A DNA stretch of 64,000 nt from SAR92 clade bacterium H921 (GCA_025153755.1 JAOALD010000002.1:248001-312000); one strand, 5' to 3'. Positions 35,784-44,905 are shown, counted from the first letter of the stretch. Notes: generated by a model not told the origin, from the letters alone. A program made the numbers and translations.

Positions 35784-35807
35784 CGGCTAACTATCTTTGA
35801 CGGCTAA
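35774..35807. repeat. 17-bp perfect tandem duplication at the convergent gene ends
   Basis: CTATCTTTGACGGCTAA occurs twice, at 35774-35790 and 35791-35807. The first copy contains the TGA stop of the ligase gene, the second the reverse-strand TAG stop of the SPOR protein gene. A recent slippage duplication is the simplest reading. Confidence 0.95.
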
Positions 35808-36334
35808 AGCGTGCGTTTGAGTAGCAAGCTGTTGATTTTGTTGTCAGCCAATTTGTTGCGCGCCGAAGTCATCTTGGAGGTATCGGCGAAAGGGCCAACT
35901 AGCACTCTATGCATGGTTCCTGCATCCATGCTAAAGGTTTCAATTTCAGCGCTTAGATTGAGCAATAGCAATTGCACCTTGAGGCTCTCGGCATCTCGAG
36001 GATTTCTGAATGAACCCACCTGCAGCACATAGTTATATTTCTTTGCCGGCTGACTTTCATTATTGTCAAATTGACTGCTGTCGGGAACTAGGATCTCAGA
36101 GTCTTTGAGTAAGGTGTAAAAGTCGAATTTAAGCGCCGATAACTTAGGTTCATCCCCAGCTTTCACCGCTGTTTTGAGAGCGGCGGGTTTGGGCTCAAGC
36201 AAAAGAGGCACAGCATACATGCAGGCTGCGCCAATAACCAAGCCAGCTAAAAATGCAGGACGAGATGACTTCGGCTCAGCTGAATTTTTCTTCGAATTGC
36301 GTGTGGCAGATTTCTTAGCGTAGTCTTGCGCCAT
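35804..36334 (-). CDS. SPOR-domain cell-division/envelope protein (FtsN-like)
   Basis: 176 residues. A basic, Ser/Lys-rich cytoplasmic N-terminus (about 1-26), a TM at about 27-47 (AFLAGLVIGAACMYAVPLLL) and a C-terminal SPOR domain at about 98-175: YNYVLQVGSFRNPRDAESLKVQLLLLN, then HRVLVGPFADTSKMTSARNKLA. SPOR domains bind glycan strands lacking stem peptides at the division septum. The position directly downstream of priA matches the usual gammaproteobacterial order, except that argS, often found between the two, is absent here. The protein is short for FtsN; the function is inferred from domain and context. Confidence 0.88.
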   Translation of the reverse strand: MAQDYAKKSATRNSKKNSAEPKSSRPAFLAGLVIGAACMYAVPLLLEPKPAALKTAVKAGDEPKLSALKFDFYTLLKDSEILVPDSSQFDNNESQPAKKYNYVLQVGSFRNPRDAESLKVQLLLLNLSAEIETFSMDAGTMHRVLVGPFADTSKMTSARNKLADNKINSLLLKRTL

Positions 36335-36423
36335 AAAACATTGTCCTGATCAGAGCGGTAATTGTAGGCCAATGAATCCACTAGCTAAAGGATTTGTTTG
36401 GTTATTTTTGCCAATTCCACAAG

Positions 36424-38643
36424 TTAAAGTTCTTGTGGGTCCACATCAATGGACCAGCGTACTCGCCGCGAATCCTTGTGATTTTCAAGTTGGGTCGCCA
36501 CAGCAGAAAGCAGTGGTCCTAAAGTCGCACGCTCGTCAGCGTCTATCTGGAGAAGGTAGCGAAAACGACCCGCGCGTTTTTCCATAATGGCTGGCAACGG
36601 GCCTAAGTAACCTAGTGCCTGATTAGCTGGTAATAGGCTCTCGGCAATCTTGCGCGCCAAACGCAAAAACCCTTCAGCACTTTCAGCGCGCTCTGACTCT
36701 GCGCGAATAACCGCCATATATCGAAATGGTGGTAGCTGGGTAAGCTGTCGCTGGGGTAGTAACTGGTCGGCAAAATGGCTATAGCCATGGGCTATAAGTA
36801 GCTCCAGCAGCGGATGGTCTGGCTGATGAGTTTGCACAAACACGCGTCCAGGCACGTTGCCGCGACCGCTACGTCCCGCCACCTGAGTAAGGAGCTGCCC
36901 CATACGCTCATGACTGCGAAAGTCGGGACTAAACAAACCGCTGTCAGCATCGAGTACAGCGACTAGAGTGACATTTTCAAAATGGTGGCCCTTGGCCAGC
37001 ATCTGGGTGCCGATCAAAATACAGGGTTCGCCGCTATCGGCGATATCAAAAACTTCTTGCATAGCACCTTTTTTGCGAGTGCTATCACGATCCACTCGCA
37101 ATACCTTGGTGTTTGGAAAATGTTGTTGTAAAAATGCTTCACTGCGCTCAGTACCCTCTCCAGCTGCAACCAATTGACGACTTTGACAACTGGGGCATTG
37201 TCGGGCGATACGCTGTTGAAAGTCGCAGTGATGGCAGATAAGTCTGTCCCGGGCGCGATGAACGGTGAGCCGAGAGTCACAGCTATGACACTGGGCCGTC
37301 CAGCCGCATTGATGGCAGAGTAATGCTGGGGCAAAACCACGGCGATTGAGAAAGACTAAGACCTGCTGTTTGTGGTTAATAGTGTCACTAATGGCCGCCA
37401 TTGTAGAGGCCGCGATTCCGGCATTTGAACGCTCTGACTTCAGGTCTATTAACTGCCAGGAGGGCTGTATCGAATTGCCGGCCCTGGCGCTGAGAATTAG
37501 ATGCTGGTAGCGCCCGTTATGGCAATTATTCAATGACTCTAAAGAGGGTGTTGCCGAGCCCAAAATAATAGGCATATTTTCTTGTTGGGCACGAATTACC
37601 GCTAGGTCGCGAGCTGAATATCTAAAACCCTCCTGTTGTTTATAGGACTGGTCATGCTCCTCATCGAGGATAATCAAGCCCGGTGCCTTTAGTGGCGTAA
37701 ATATAGCCGATCTGGTACCCAATATTATTTTGGCGGTACCGTCTCGGGCCTGCATCCAAGCGCTCAAGCGCTGTTTGTCACTGAGGCCAGAGTGCAGGGT
37801 CACTATGGGTACATTGAAGCGATCGCGGAAGCGTTTTTCGGTCTGCGGTGTGAGGTTGATCTCGGGAATAAGCACCAGTGTTTGACGCTCATAACGCAAT
37901 GCTTTTTCAATGCACTGAAGATAGATCTCAGTTTTGCCACTGCCAGTAACGCCATCAAGTAACGAGCAGTTGAAACTATGGTGATCAATCCTGTCTATGG
38001 CTTGCTGCTGTGAAGAATTAAGTGCCAGATGATCCTGCTTAAGCATATTTTGTGACGCTATTTGTGGTTCGGCACGGACCAAAGATTCTATCAATGACTT
38101 TTGTTTTAACTGACTAATAATTCCTCGAGAAAACTGCTCTAACAGACGCTCATCACTAATAATTTGCTCTGTACGCAAAGCATCTATTAGGGCGCGCTGT
38201 TGGCGCGCCTGCTTTAAAGATTCTGGCCCTAGACCCTTGCCCAATGTGCTCAGCTGCCAGCATTTCTGACCTTGCGCTGTGGGCCGCTCGCCCTTACGCA
38301 GGAGAACTGGCAGGGTGCTAAACAAGGCATCGCCAATAGGATGCTGGTAATACCTAGATGCCCAGACAAATAATTTAAACAAAGACGGCGGCAATAGAGG
38401 CTCTGAATCAATTAGCTGGCCTATGGGTTTGAGCTTGCTCATTGCAAATTCACTGCTGTCACTGTGCTCAATAATTAGCCCCGTGACCTCGCGGCGACCA
38501 AAGGCAACAGTCACCCGACAGCCGGGCTGGAGGGCGCTTGCTGGGGTTTTTTCAGCCAATTCTGGGGGTACCAGATAATCGAATAGCCGGCGTAGCGGTG
38601 AAGGCACTGCAACACGAAGAATTAAAGGCGCTGGTTCAGGCAT
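36424..38643 (-). CDS. priA: primosomal protein N' (replication restart helicase PriA)
   Basis: 739 residues, full length. The N-terminal DNA 3'-end-binding domain (LRVAVPSPLRRLFDYLVP) is followed by the Walker A SLLDGVTGSGKTEIYLQCIEKAL (about 228-250), Walker B LIILDEEHDQSYKQ and GSATPSLESL. Paired zinc-binding Cys clusters CHQCGWTAQCHSCDS, CHHCDF and CPSCQSRQ lie at about 443-490, and the helicase C-terminal motifs GTQMLAKGHHFENV and QVAGRSGRGNVPG follow. PriA recognises stalled forks and reloads the replisome. It is divergent from rpmE, the usual arrangement. Confidence 0.97.
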   Translation of the reverse strand: MPEPAPLILRVAVPSPLRRLFDYLVPPELAEKTPASALQPGCRVTVAFGRREVTGLIIEHSDSSEFAMSKLKPIGQLIDSEPLLPPSLFKLFVWASRYYQHPIGDALFSTLPVLLRKGERPTAQGQKCWQLSTLGKGLGPESLKQARQQRALIDALRTEQIISDERLLEQFSRGIISQLKQKSLIESLVRAEPQIASQNMLKQDHLALNSSQQQAIDRIDHHSFNCSLLDGVTGSGKTEIYLQCIEKALRYERQTLVLIPEINLTPQTEKRFRDRFNVPIVTLHSGLSDKQRLSAWMQARDGTAKIILGTRSAIFTPLKAPGLIILDEEHDQSYKQQEGFRYSARDLAVIRAQQENMPIILGSATPSLESLNNCHNGRYQHLILSARAGNSIQPSWQLIDLKSERSNAGIAASTMAAISDTINHKQQVLVFLNRRGFAPALLCHQCGWTAQCHSCDSRLTVHRARDRLICHHCDFQQRIARQCPSCQSRQLVAAGEGTERSEAFLQQHFPNTKVLRVDRDSTRKKGAMQEVFDIADSGEPCILIGTQMLAKGHHFENVTLVAVLDADSGLFSPDFRSHERMGQLLTQVAGRSGRGNVPGRVFVQTHQPDHPLLELLIAHGYSHFADQLLPQRQLTQLPPFRYMAVIRAESERAESAEGFLRLARKIAESLLPANQALGYLGPLPAIMEKRAGRFRYLLQIDADERATLGPLLSAVATQLENHKDSRRVRWSIDVDPQEL

Positions 38644-38662
38644 AAAAATATAAGAATTCCTT

Positions 38663-38690
38663 TTGTAACCCAGTTAATTTCTGCTAGAAT
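38663..38690 (+). promoter_or_regulatory. sigma-70 promoter of rpmE with extended -10
   Basis: TTGTAA at 38663-38668 and TAGAAT at 38685-38690, 16 bp apart, with a TG immediately upstream of the -10 (TGCTAGAAT). It faces rpmE and would give a leader of about 110 nt. Confidence 0.65.
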
Positions 38691-38697
38691 CCGCGCT

Positions 38698-38809
38698 CTT
38701 TAGAAATGGCCTACCGTGCCTTGCGTGAACTGGCTTACTTGTGATTAGCTTTTGACGAGTATTGTAACAGTTCAACGACGGGGTGGCGGCTCGCGAATTG
38801 GAGTATATG
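38698..38809 (+). promoter_or_regulatory. rpmE 5' leader, possible L31 autoregulatory element
   Basis: About 110 nt separate the predicted transcription start from the rpmE start. Structured ribosomal-protein leaders have been described for L31 genes in several bacterial groups, including Gammaproteobacteria. I see GC-rich segments capable of pairing but did not fold the RNA, so this is a placement, not a structure call. Confidence 0.3.
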
Positions 38810-39019
38810 ATGAAAACTGAGATTCACCCAAAATATAACGAACTAGAAGCTACTTGCAGCTGCGGTAACGTTATCAAAGTCGGTTCAACACGCGCTGAAA
38901 GCATCTATCTAGATGTTTGCTCTGCATGTCACCCGTTTTACACAGGCAAGCAGAAAGTTGTTGATACTGGTGGTCGAATCGATCGCTTCAACAAGCGTTT
39001 TGGTGCTGCTAAAAAGTAA
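38810..39019 (+). CDS. rpmE: 50S ribosomal protein L31 (zinc-binding form)
   Basis: 69 residues from the ATG at 38810; an upstream in-frame ATG at 38783 and one at 38807 exist, but GGAG at 38800-38803 and the family N-terminus MKTEIHPKY fix the start. Zinc ligands are in TCSCGN and [11 protein letters not shown], so this is the C+ form of L31 rather than the zinc-free YkgM type. [12 protein letters not shown] is the usual C-terminal motif. L31 bridges the 30S and 50S subunits. Confidence 0.96.
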   Translation: MKTEIHPKYNELEATCSCGNVIKVGSTRAESIYLDVCSACHPFYTGKQKVVDTGGRIDRFNKRFGAAKK

Positions 39020-39040
39020 GCAGTCAGCCAGACAAAATCT

Positions 39041-39078
39041 AAAAATGCGCCTTGAACGATGTTCGAGGCGCATTTTTT
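39041..39078 (+). terminator. rho-independent terminator of rpmE
   Basis: A stem of about 17 bp with one G-T pair (AAAAATGCGCCTTGAAC at 39041-39057 and its partner at 39061-39077) and a 3-nt loop, followed by T's. It could also act on the convergent SIMPL gene, because the A-run at its left end becomes a U-run on the other strand. Confidence 0.85.
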
Positions 39079-39121
39079 GTACCTGCTGTTTTAACCTGAT
39101 TGTAGCTCTAATCTCAGTTAA

Positions 39122-39871
39122 TCAATCCTTCACCCGCAATTCAAAGATCACATTAATCCTGTCATTAAATTGAATCTTATCGTGGAGATATTTGCCCGGT
39201 GCGGCGTTATCGAACTGCGAGCTGCGACTCATGGCCTCCATCTTAAAGCGAGGCTCGGGGTAGTGCGTCACAGAGCCCTGGTATTCAATTTGCAAAATAG
39301 GACCCAGTGTCGCGCCATAGGCCTTGGCCAGTGCAGCTGCTTTTTGTTGTGAGTCTGCAATGGCCTGCTGCTGGGCCTGTTGTTGGTACTGCTGCTCATC
39401 GGCCACTCTAAGCTCAATGTGACCAATCTGGTCAATGCCAGATTTAAGAGCCACGTCCATTAGCTCGTTCAACTGGTCAAGCCTGTGTAGCGACAGGGTA
39501 ATATTGCGTGACGCCCGATAGCCGGTGAACTGACGTTTTTGGTTTTGATAGGTATAATTTGGGTTAAGTTTTAGGGATGAAGCCACCACATCAGTTTCGT
39601 CGATCTCCAGCGGTTGTAGCGCCGCTAAAAACCTATTTACCCGCTGATCTACGTCAACTTTAGCAGCACCTCCATCTCGATTAAGCGCCTCTATCTGCAT
39701 ATTCAGCTCTGCCATATTCGGCGACACCCTAACTAGGCCGTTACCTGAGGTAATGATCTTGCGCTGTACCTCCTGTTCTGACTCAGCATCACAGCCTGGG
39801 GCGCCGATTAAGGTCCCAGTTATGAGTAGGGTAAACAGTAGTTTAGAAATGATTCCATTGTTCACTGACAT
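39122..39871 (-). CDS. SIMPL (DUF541/YggE-like) domain protein, exported
   Basis: 249 residues. A hydrophobic signal sequence at about 9-26 ends near GAPGC; the Cys is not in a standard lipobox. The SIMPL domain follows: ITSGNGLVRVSPNMAELNMQIEALNRDGGAAKVDVDQRVNRFL, VVASSLKLNPNYTYQNQKRQFTGYRASRNITLSLHRLDQLNELMDVALKSG and AIADSQQKAAALAKAYGATLGPILQI. The family is periplasmic with poorly defined roles (oxidative-stress and interaction functions have been proposed for YggE). AGAGAG before the ATG supports the start. Flanked by rpmE (convergent) and lapA (divergent). Confidence 0.88.
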   Translation of the reverse strand: MSVNNGIISKLLFTLLITGTLIGAPGCDAESEQEVQRKIITSGNGLVRVSPNMAELNMQIEALNRDGGAAKVDVDQRVNRFLAALQPLEIDETDVVASSLKLNPNYTYQNQKRQFTGYRASRNITLSLHRLDQLNELMDVALKSGIDQIGHIELRVADEQQYQQQAQQQAIADSQQKAAALAKAYGATLGPILQIEYQGSVTHYPEPRFKMEAMSRSSQFDNAAPGKYLHDKIQFNDRINVIFELRVKD

Positions 39872-40032
39872 CGCTCTCTAGCCTCATAGTATTTTTTAAA
39901 AGTTTAGCACTCCTTGACCGCCTAGGTGAAAGTAGATAAAAAAGGCAGGATTTTTTGTCGCCGAGGAGGTCAGCGGTTACAATGTACCAAGCAAAATTGG
40001 CGGTCACGTAAACATTTAAGCTGGAGGCGAGA

Positions 40033-40281
40033 ATGCGGGCTCTGTGGTTGTTTTTAAAGTGTCTTATGGTTATTGCTATTGCGTTGGTTGGCGCTATGTT
40101 CGCCATGGAAAATAGCCAGCAACTTAGCGTAAACTTTGTGTTAGTTAATAGCCCCGAGATAAGTTTGGGACTTTGGCTGATTTTATTTTTGGCGGCAGGC
40201 ACAGTGCTAGGTATTTTCGCCAGTTCGCTAGCCATTGCCTCCTATCGTCACAAATTGGCTCGCGCCACAAAAAAGGACTAG
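40033..40281 (+). CDS. lapA: LapA-family small inner-membrane protein
   Basis: 82 residues. Two TM helices (about 6-24 and 44-68) around an [35 protein letters not shown] core, the LapA (DUF1049) pattern, and a basic cytoplasmic tail. In enterobacteria LapA works with LapB in control of LPS synthesis through FtsH/LpxC. Here lapB is not next to it; pyrF follows after 7 bp. GGAGGCGAG lies just before the ATG. Confidence 0.85.
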   Translation: MRALWLFLKCLMVIAIALVGAMFAMENSQQLSVNFVLVNSPEISLGLWLILFLAAGTVLGIFASSLAIASYRHKLARATKKD

Positions 40282-40288
40282 GCAACTT

Positions 40289-40984
40289 ATGCCCTCAGAC
40301 TCCCGAGTAATTGTAGCCTTAGATTTCGATAATCAGTCGCTTGCGTTGACGCTGGCTGATCAGCTTGACCCTTCCCAGTGCCGCCTTAAGGTTGGCAAAG
40401 AACTCTTTACCGCGGCTGGTCCAGCCCTTGTTAAAGCATTGGTAGAGCGGGATTTTGAGGTTTTCTTGGATCTGAAATTTCATGATATTCCCAATACAGT
40501 GGCCAAGGCGATAACAGCTGCCGCAGACCTAGGTGTATGGATGGCCAATGTCCATGCCTGTGGGGGTAGCCGCATGATGAAGGCCGCTAAACAGGCACTG
40601 GTAGAGCAGGGCAGTGATATGCAATTAATTGCCGTTACCGTACTAACCAGTATGGATGATGCCGACTTACTGGAAACTGGTGTCCAGCTAAGCCCCAAAG
40701 ACCAGGTAATGCATCTGGCCGAGCTGGCGCAAACCTGCGGCCTGGATGGGGTAGTCTGTTCTGCTCAAGAAGCCAGTGCGCTCAAATCAAGACTGGGCGC
40801 AGATTTCAAATTGATTACACCGGGAATACGTTTACCTAACAGTGCCGCCGATGATCAGCGTCGCATCGTTAGTCCAGCCGATGCGGTTGCTTTGGGAAGT
40901 GACTACTTGGTGATTGGTCGGCCCATTACTCAGTCGGCACAGCCCTTAGATACGTTGCAGCAGATCAATCACTCCCTTAAATAG
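40289..40984 (+). CDS. pyrF: orotidine 5'-phosphate decarboxylase
   Basis: 231 residues from the ATG at 40289, chosen because [10 protein letters not shown] is the normal start; an in-frame ATG at 40235 would overlap lapA. The catalytic Lys-Asp array is visible: [11 protein letters not shown], and [17 protein letters not shown] (Asp-Lys-x-x-Asp, about 58-74). The phosphate site is seen in LITPGIRL and [13 protein letters not shown] near the C-terminus. It makes UMP in pyrimidine synthesis. Confidence 0.96.
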   Translation: MPSDSRVIVALDFDNQSLALTLADQLDPSQCRLKVGKELFTAAGPALVKALVERDFEVFLDLKFHDIPNTVAKAITAAADLGVWMANVHACGGSRMMKAAKQALVEQGSDMQLIAVTVLTSMDDADLLETGVQLSPKDQVMHLAELAQTCGLDGVVCSAQEASALKSRLGADFKLITPGIRLPNSAADDQRRIVSPADAVALGSDYLVIGRPITQSAQPLDTLQQINHSLK

Positions 40985-41013
40985 GGGCGGGTGATCTGGG
41001 ACGTTTGTTAGAC

Positions 41014-42936
41014 CTAGTTTTGCTGAAATACGCGAATGTAGTCGACCAGCATACGCTGAGGAAATATGGTTGAGGCGTTGGGAGACCCAGGCCAATTGCC
41101 ACCGACGGCGACATTGAATATAAAGAAAAATTCTTCTTGGAAGGCCGCTAAGCCGGCAGGTGTAATATCGATAACATGAAATTGCACATCATCTATGTAC
41201 CAAATGATAGATTGCGCCGACCACTCTAAACTAAAAACATGAAAGCTATTGGCCAAGGTCTCGCCGGCCGCCAGGGTCAAACTACCACCGTAGTCGGCAG
41301 TTTGTCCGTTATTAGACCACCATGTATGGGCGTGGACAGTATCCTCACGGCCGCTGCCGCCAACCATTTCCATAATATCTATCTCACCGGATGCGGGCCA
41401 GCCAACACTCGAGAAATTTTGCCCCAGCATCCAAAGTGCCGGCCATAAACCTTGTCCCTGAGGGAGTCGAGCGCGAATATCAATCCGACCATAGCGAAAG
41501 AATTTCTTGTTTTGAGTCGTGATACGGGATGATGTGTAGCTTGCACCGCCGAAGTTTTCCTCTCGAGCTTCAATAATTAAAACTCCGTCACTAACGCTAG
41601 TATTATCTGGCCTATGATATTGCAGCTCATTGTTACCCCAGCCACCGGCTCCGGTTTCATAATTCCAATCGGTTTGATTTAGCGCGTTTCCAGAGAACTC
41701 ATCGGACCAGGTCAGGGAATAACCGCTGTAGCTTTCGGCAGAGTAATACCCAGTATCAGATGGAATTTCGGCTTCGCCATTGGAATCACTGTCAGTATTG
41801 GCAGAGTCTCCTGTGTTGCCGCCATCAAATTCATCAGACCATACAGGAGCATCTCCAGCCACCGCATTTTGGTCATAGATTCTAACGTAGTCTACCTCTA
41901 GCTCATCTTCAGTGAAGCCGCTATAGATATTTTGTTCAATGGCGAAGTTTAACAGCAGGTATTGTTCCGCATCGAAGGGCCAGGTCGATAGGTTTTTTTC
42001 CTCAGGGGCATAGGTGTAGTGAACAATGTCATCAACACTAAAGACCATCTGCTGGGCTGTCCATTCAAGCTTATAAACATGAAACTGTGATGTAGCAGTG
42101 GCAATAGTTTGCCCACCCTTATTCCCTGTATTACCTGAACTAGACGGCGTGTGGATGGCACTTTGGACAAAGTTCTCGTCACTGCCCCAGTGTTCCATAA
42201 TATCTATTTCGCCAGTGGCCGGCCAAGACGTTGTCCCATAGCCCTGAGTCTGCCAATAGGCGCCCGTTTCGTTAATATTTTTTCCCAGTGTCCAAATAGC
42301 GGGCCATGTACCCATGCCTGAGGGGAGTTTGGCGCGCACTTCGACAGTCCCGTACTGGAATGCATATTTTGAGTTTAGTCGCGCCGAGGTATAGCTTTTG
42401 GTGACGTTTTGATCTCGGTAAGTTTCTTTCTTGGCCACAATTTTTAAGGTGCCATTACTGACATAGGCGTTTTCTATTCGGTCAGTGTAATGCTGCTGCT
42501 CGCCGTTAAACCAACTAGAACCATTAGGTAATTTTGTTTGCTGGAACCACTTGCTACTATCAATGGCCGCAATGGCCGCAGGGTCGGCAACAACATGGAC
42601 TGTGCGCTGAACCGAGGAAGAATTACCCGCCTTATCTGTCGCACTGTAGACCAGAATATAGGTACCCACTGCGGTTCCAACAGTATCTGAGGTTGTAGCG
42701 CTAATTGAGCCATCAATGTTATCTGTGGCATTGGCGCCGGGGTCGTTGTAGATAGTGCCCTGCTGAAGGGTAACTGTTGCGTCCCCATTGAGGCTTATCA
42801 CTGGATCAGTCGAGTCTTTGGGCGCGGCAGGCTCTGGTGTACTGCCTCCGCCGCCTCCACAGGCGTTAATTGCGAATGCAACCAAAACGGTGATGGATAG
42901 TTTTTGGATGAATTTGGATGCAAAATTCAAGTTCAT
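41014..42936 (-). CDS. lipoprotein with tandem GH16 beta-glucanase (laminarinase-type) domains
   Basis: 640 residues from the ATG at 42936; upstream in-frame starts add a non-signal-like stretch. The lipobox is at about Cys26, followed by a Gly run, then an Ig-like/HYR-type domain (about 40-120, TDPVISLNGDATVTLQQG...NSSSVQRTVHV). GH16 domain 1 spans about 125-370 with catalytic GEIDIMEHWG. A Ser/Asp/Asn-rich linker leads to GH16 domain 2 (about 410-640, LTWSDEFSG start) with catalytic GEIDIMEMVG. Both domains keep the E-x-D-x-x-E triad, so both should be active beta-1,3(4)-glucanases. A surface-attached laminarin/beta-glucan degrader. No other polysaccharide genes adjoin it. Confidence 0.92.
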   Translation of the reverse strand: MNLNFASKFIQKLSITVLVAFAINACGGGGGSTPEPAAPKDSTDPVISLNGDATVTLQQGTIYNDPGANATDNIDGSISATTSDTVGTAVGTYILVYSATDKAGNSSSVQRTVHVVADPAAIAAIDSSKWFQQTKLPNGSSWFNGEQQHYTDRIENAYVSNGTLKIVAKKETYRDQNVTKSYTSARLNSKYAFQYGTVEVRAKLPSGMGTWPAIWTLGKNINETGAYWQTQGYGTTSWPATGEIDIMEHWGSDENFVQSAIHTPSSSGNTGNKGGQTIATATSQFHVYKLEWTAQQMVFSVDDIVHYTYAPEEKNLSTWPFDAEQYLLLNFAIEQNIYSGFTEDELEVDYVRIYDQNAVAGDAPVWSDEFDGGNTGDSANTDSDSNGEAEIPSDTGYYSAESYSGYSLTWSDEFSGNALNQTDWNYETGAGGWGNNELQYHRPDNTSVSDGVLIIEAREENFGGASYTSSRITTQNKKFFRYGRIDIRARLPQGQGLWPALWMLGQNFSSVGWPASGEIDIMEMVGGSGREDTVHAHTWWSNNGQTADYGGSLTLAAGETLANSFHVFSLEWSAQSIIWYIDDVQFHVIDITPAGLAAFQEEFFFIFNVAVGGNWPGSPNASTIFPQRMLVDYIRVFQQN

Positions 42937-43363
42937 ATTGAGCTCAGTATTTATTAGCGTTAAGCGAATAATTTTTAAAAGGTCTATGGTCAAAGATTTT
43001 CTACTGACCCATAGCATTTGGCAATTAAAATACGCCAAAGTGTATGGACGAGGCGGTCAACTGGCACAAACATAAAGGCTGTAGTGGACAGGTAGCGAGG
43101 ATACCATTTGGGTATCATCAATAAGCGCCCATCCGACAGCCACGCCCAACGTTGAACGAGCCGCCTCGTTGGATTCATGCCCATAAATTCCCTACTCAGC
43201 CAGCGACCTGAGGTAATGAAAGTTAATAAGTGTGTGTTGCGTCTGGGCCGAAACATCTGCAATGACAGCATTTTAGAGTCGCTCCGTCTGCGTAAAGTTT
43301 GCAGGTGCGACAGAAGGTGAAAAACGCATCTGTCAAGTAACGTAAAACCCCTTAGGTTAGGGC
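42937..43363. other. non-coding stretch upstream of the GH16 gene
   Basis: About 430 bp with no supported gene. It contains the GH16 promoter region and borders the direct repeat at 43364. ORFs through it lack protein-like composition. Confidence 0.4.
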
Positions 43364-43402
43364 TTACAGGGGCCTCAAAGTATGCTTGATACCAGTGGCC
43401 GG
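43364..43402. repeat. displaced tRNA-Leu 3'-end fragment (att-like direct repeat, distal copy)
   Basis: Aligned with 46193-46231 it differs at two positions (43374 C for T, 43389 A for G). The second change destroys the encoded CCA, as expected for a copy no longer under tRNA selection. Similarity continues weakly upstream into a CCCCT/AGGGG inverted repeat resembling the tRNA terminator. Confidence 0.9.
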
Positions 43403-43551
43403 GCGATACATGAGTTATCAAGTTATTGTGATATATCGATTAATGGTAGGGTTATGTATAAAGCGAAATATGGTGCCTCTAGGCATTACAACTCTCTGTC
43501 CCTATTCCAACTACACCAGAACTCTAGGCAACTTTTGCACTACTGTGTGTT

Positions 43552-43722
43552 TTAAAGAGACTCACGGACAGTTTGCGCTAACTCAGAAGCCTTAACAGCA
43601 ACCAGTTCATCGACTGGCACAGCAAGCCCAGATGAGGCGAGCGCAACCAGAGCCATGCAGACGCCGGTTAGCAGGATCAAAACAGCAACTATGTATGTGA
43701 GATTAAACAGTTTATCTTTCAT
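43552..43722 (-). CDS. small membrane peptide, unknown
   Basis: 56 codons then TAA. The translation starts MKDKLFNLTYIVAVLILLTG, giving a charged N-terminus followed by a helix (about 8-33) of Val, Leu, Ala and Gly, then a polar tail ending VRESL. The composition is typical of a small single-pass or secreted peptide. The RBS is weak (GAG 13 bases upstream). Lies within the putative tRNA-Leu island, divergent from the AraC regulator gene 172 bp away. No family recognised. Confidence 0.5.
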   Translation of the reverse strand: MKDKLFNLTYIVAVLILLTGVCMALVALASSGLAVPVDELVAVKASELAQTVRESL

Positions 43723-43894
43723 TGTTTGGTGACTCTACCCACCTATACAGGTCGGCTTTAAAAGCTTTATGTGAAACGGACGACTATCCTAGCCCCTGCC
43801 TGGGACTTGTCTCTGCAAATTACGACAATATATTGACATTACACGACACAAGGTTAGTATTGGACACTATTAGTTTACAAATAGGTGATTTTCT

Positions 43895-44905
43895 GTGGGT
43901 ATGGTTCGTTTTGGAGTTCTTACGGGCTTTGAGCAACAGGTACGGGATTTGCAAGGGGATCCTGGCGCTGTGTTGCGAACTTTGGGTCTCAGCGAAGATT
44001 ATTTCGCCAGTCACCATGAAGAAGATTTTATGCCCTACGACCTGGCTGAGTCTATTTTACATCAAGCCGCTATGGCTACTGCTCACCCTCATTTTGCAGC
44101 GTTACTGGGGGCAAGACATGACATAGCGGTGATGGGTGCGGTTGGCTACTTAATGCAACAGTCCAATAATGTTGGAGCTGCGCTTCAAGAGCTCAGTGAC
44201 CATCATTCATTTCAGGTAAAAGATGCTTCATCAGTAGGTGTTGGCGTGATCGGTGAGCAAGCCTTTGTCAGTTATCATAATTTTAATTCAGTTGAATTCT
44301 CTCGGTATTCGGCCGAATTAGCCATGGCCCATGCTTTAGTAATTATTCGGGCACTCTGTGGCGGTCGCTGGAAACCCATCAGAGTGAACTTCCGGCACAG
44401 GCAGCCAGACCAATTAATGCACTATCTGAAGATATTCTCCGCGCCAGTGTATTTTGGCCAGTTTAAAAATGAAATTCTATTCCCTAAAATCTGGCTCGAC
44501 AAACCGATACCGCGGGCAGACTCAGGCCTTAAACAAATTTTACACACCCATATTACTCAGCTTAATGAGCTGTCAGCTGCAAACCTGCCCGAACATGTTA
44601 TGAGCTTAATTCGAGAGATGTTGCCCTCAGGAGATTGCTCCATTGGCACAGTTGCCGATCGCCTGATAGTGCATGAACGTACGTTGCAGCGCATGTTAAA
44701 ACGGCAGGACACATCGTTTTCAATGCTACTTGATCAGGTGCGCATGGATATTGCCACTGACCGCTTGGCCAACTCAGCAGTCAGCATAATTCAGCTGTCA
44801 GACTACCTTGGGTATGCCGATAACACTGCATTTACCCGTGCATTTAAACGCTGGTACGGGATTACCCCAATGCTATGGCGAAAAAGTCCAGATAGCAGGC
44901 CCTAA
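43895..44905 (+). CDS. AraC-family transcriptional regulator with Arabinose_bd-type N-terminus
   Basis: 336 residues. The N-terminal part (about 10-195) has the pattern of the OruR/ArgR-like sensing domain: DPGAVLRTLGLSEDYF, LLGARHDIAVMGAVGYLMQQSNNVGAALQEL, VSYHNFNSVEFSRYSAELAMAHALVIIRALCG. The two AraC HTH motifs occupy about 240-330: SIGTVADRLIVHERTLQRMLKRQDTSFSMLLDQVR and IIQLSDYLGYADNTAFTRAFKRWYGITPMLWR. GTG at 43895 has AGGTGA 6 bases upstream; ATG at 43901 is the alternative. The ligand and targets are unknown, and it is the only sizeable gene in the putative island. Confidence 0.88.
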   Translation: MGMVRFGVLTGFEQQVRDLQGDPGAVLRTLGLSEDYFASHHEEDFMPYDLAESILHQAAMATAHPHFAALLGARHDIAVMGAVGYLMQQSNNVGAALQELSDHHSFQVKDASSVGVGVIGEQAFVSYHNFNSVEFSRYSAELAMAHALVIIRALCGGRWKPIRVNFRHRQPDQLMHYLKIFSAPVYFGQFKNEILFPKIWLDKPIPRADSGLKQILHTHITQLNELSAANLPEHVMSLIREMLPSGDCSIGTVADRLIVHERTLQRMLKRQDTSFSMLLDQVRMDIATDRLANSAVSIIQLSDYLGYADNTAFTRAFKRWYGITPMLWRKSPDSRP

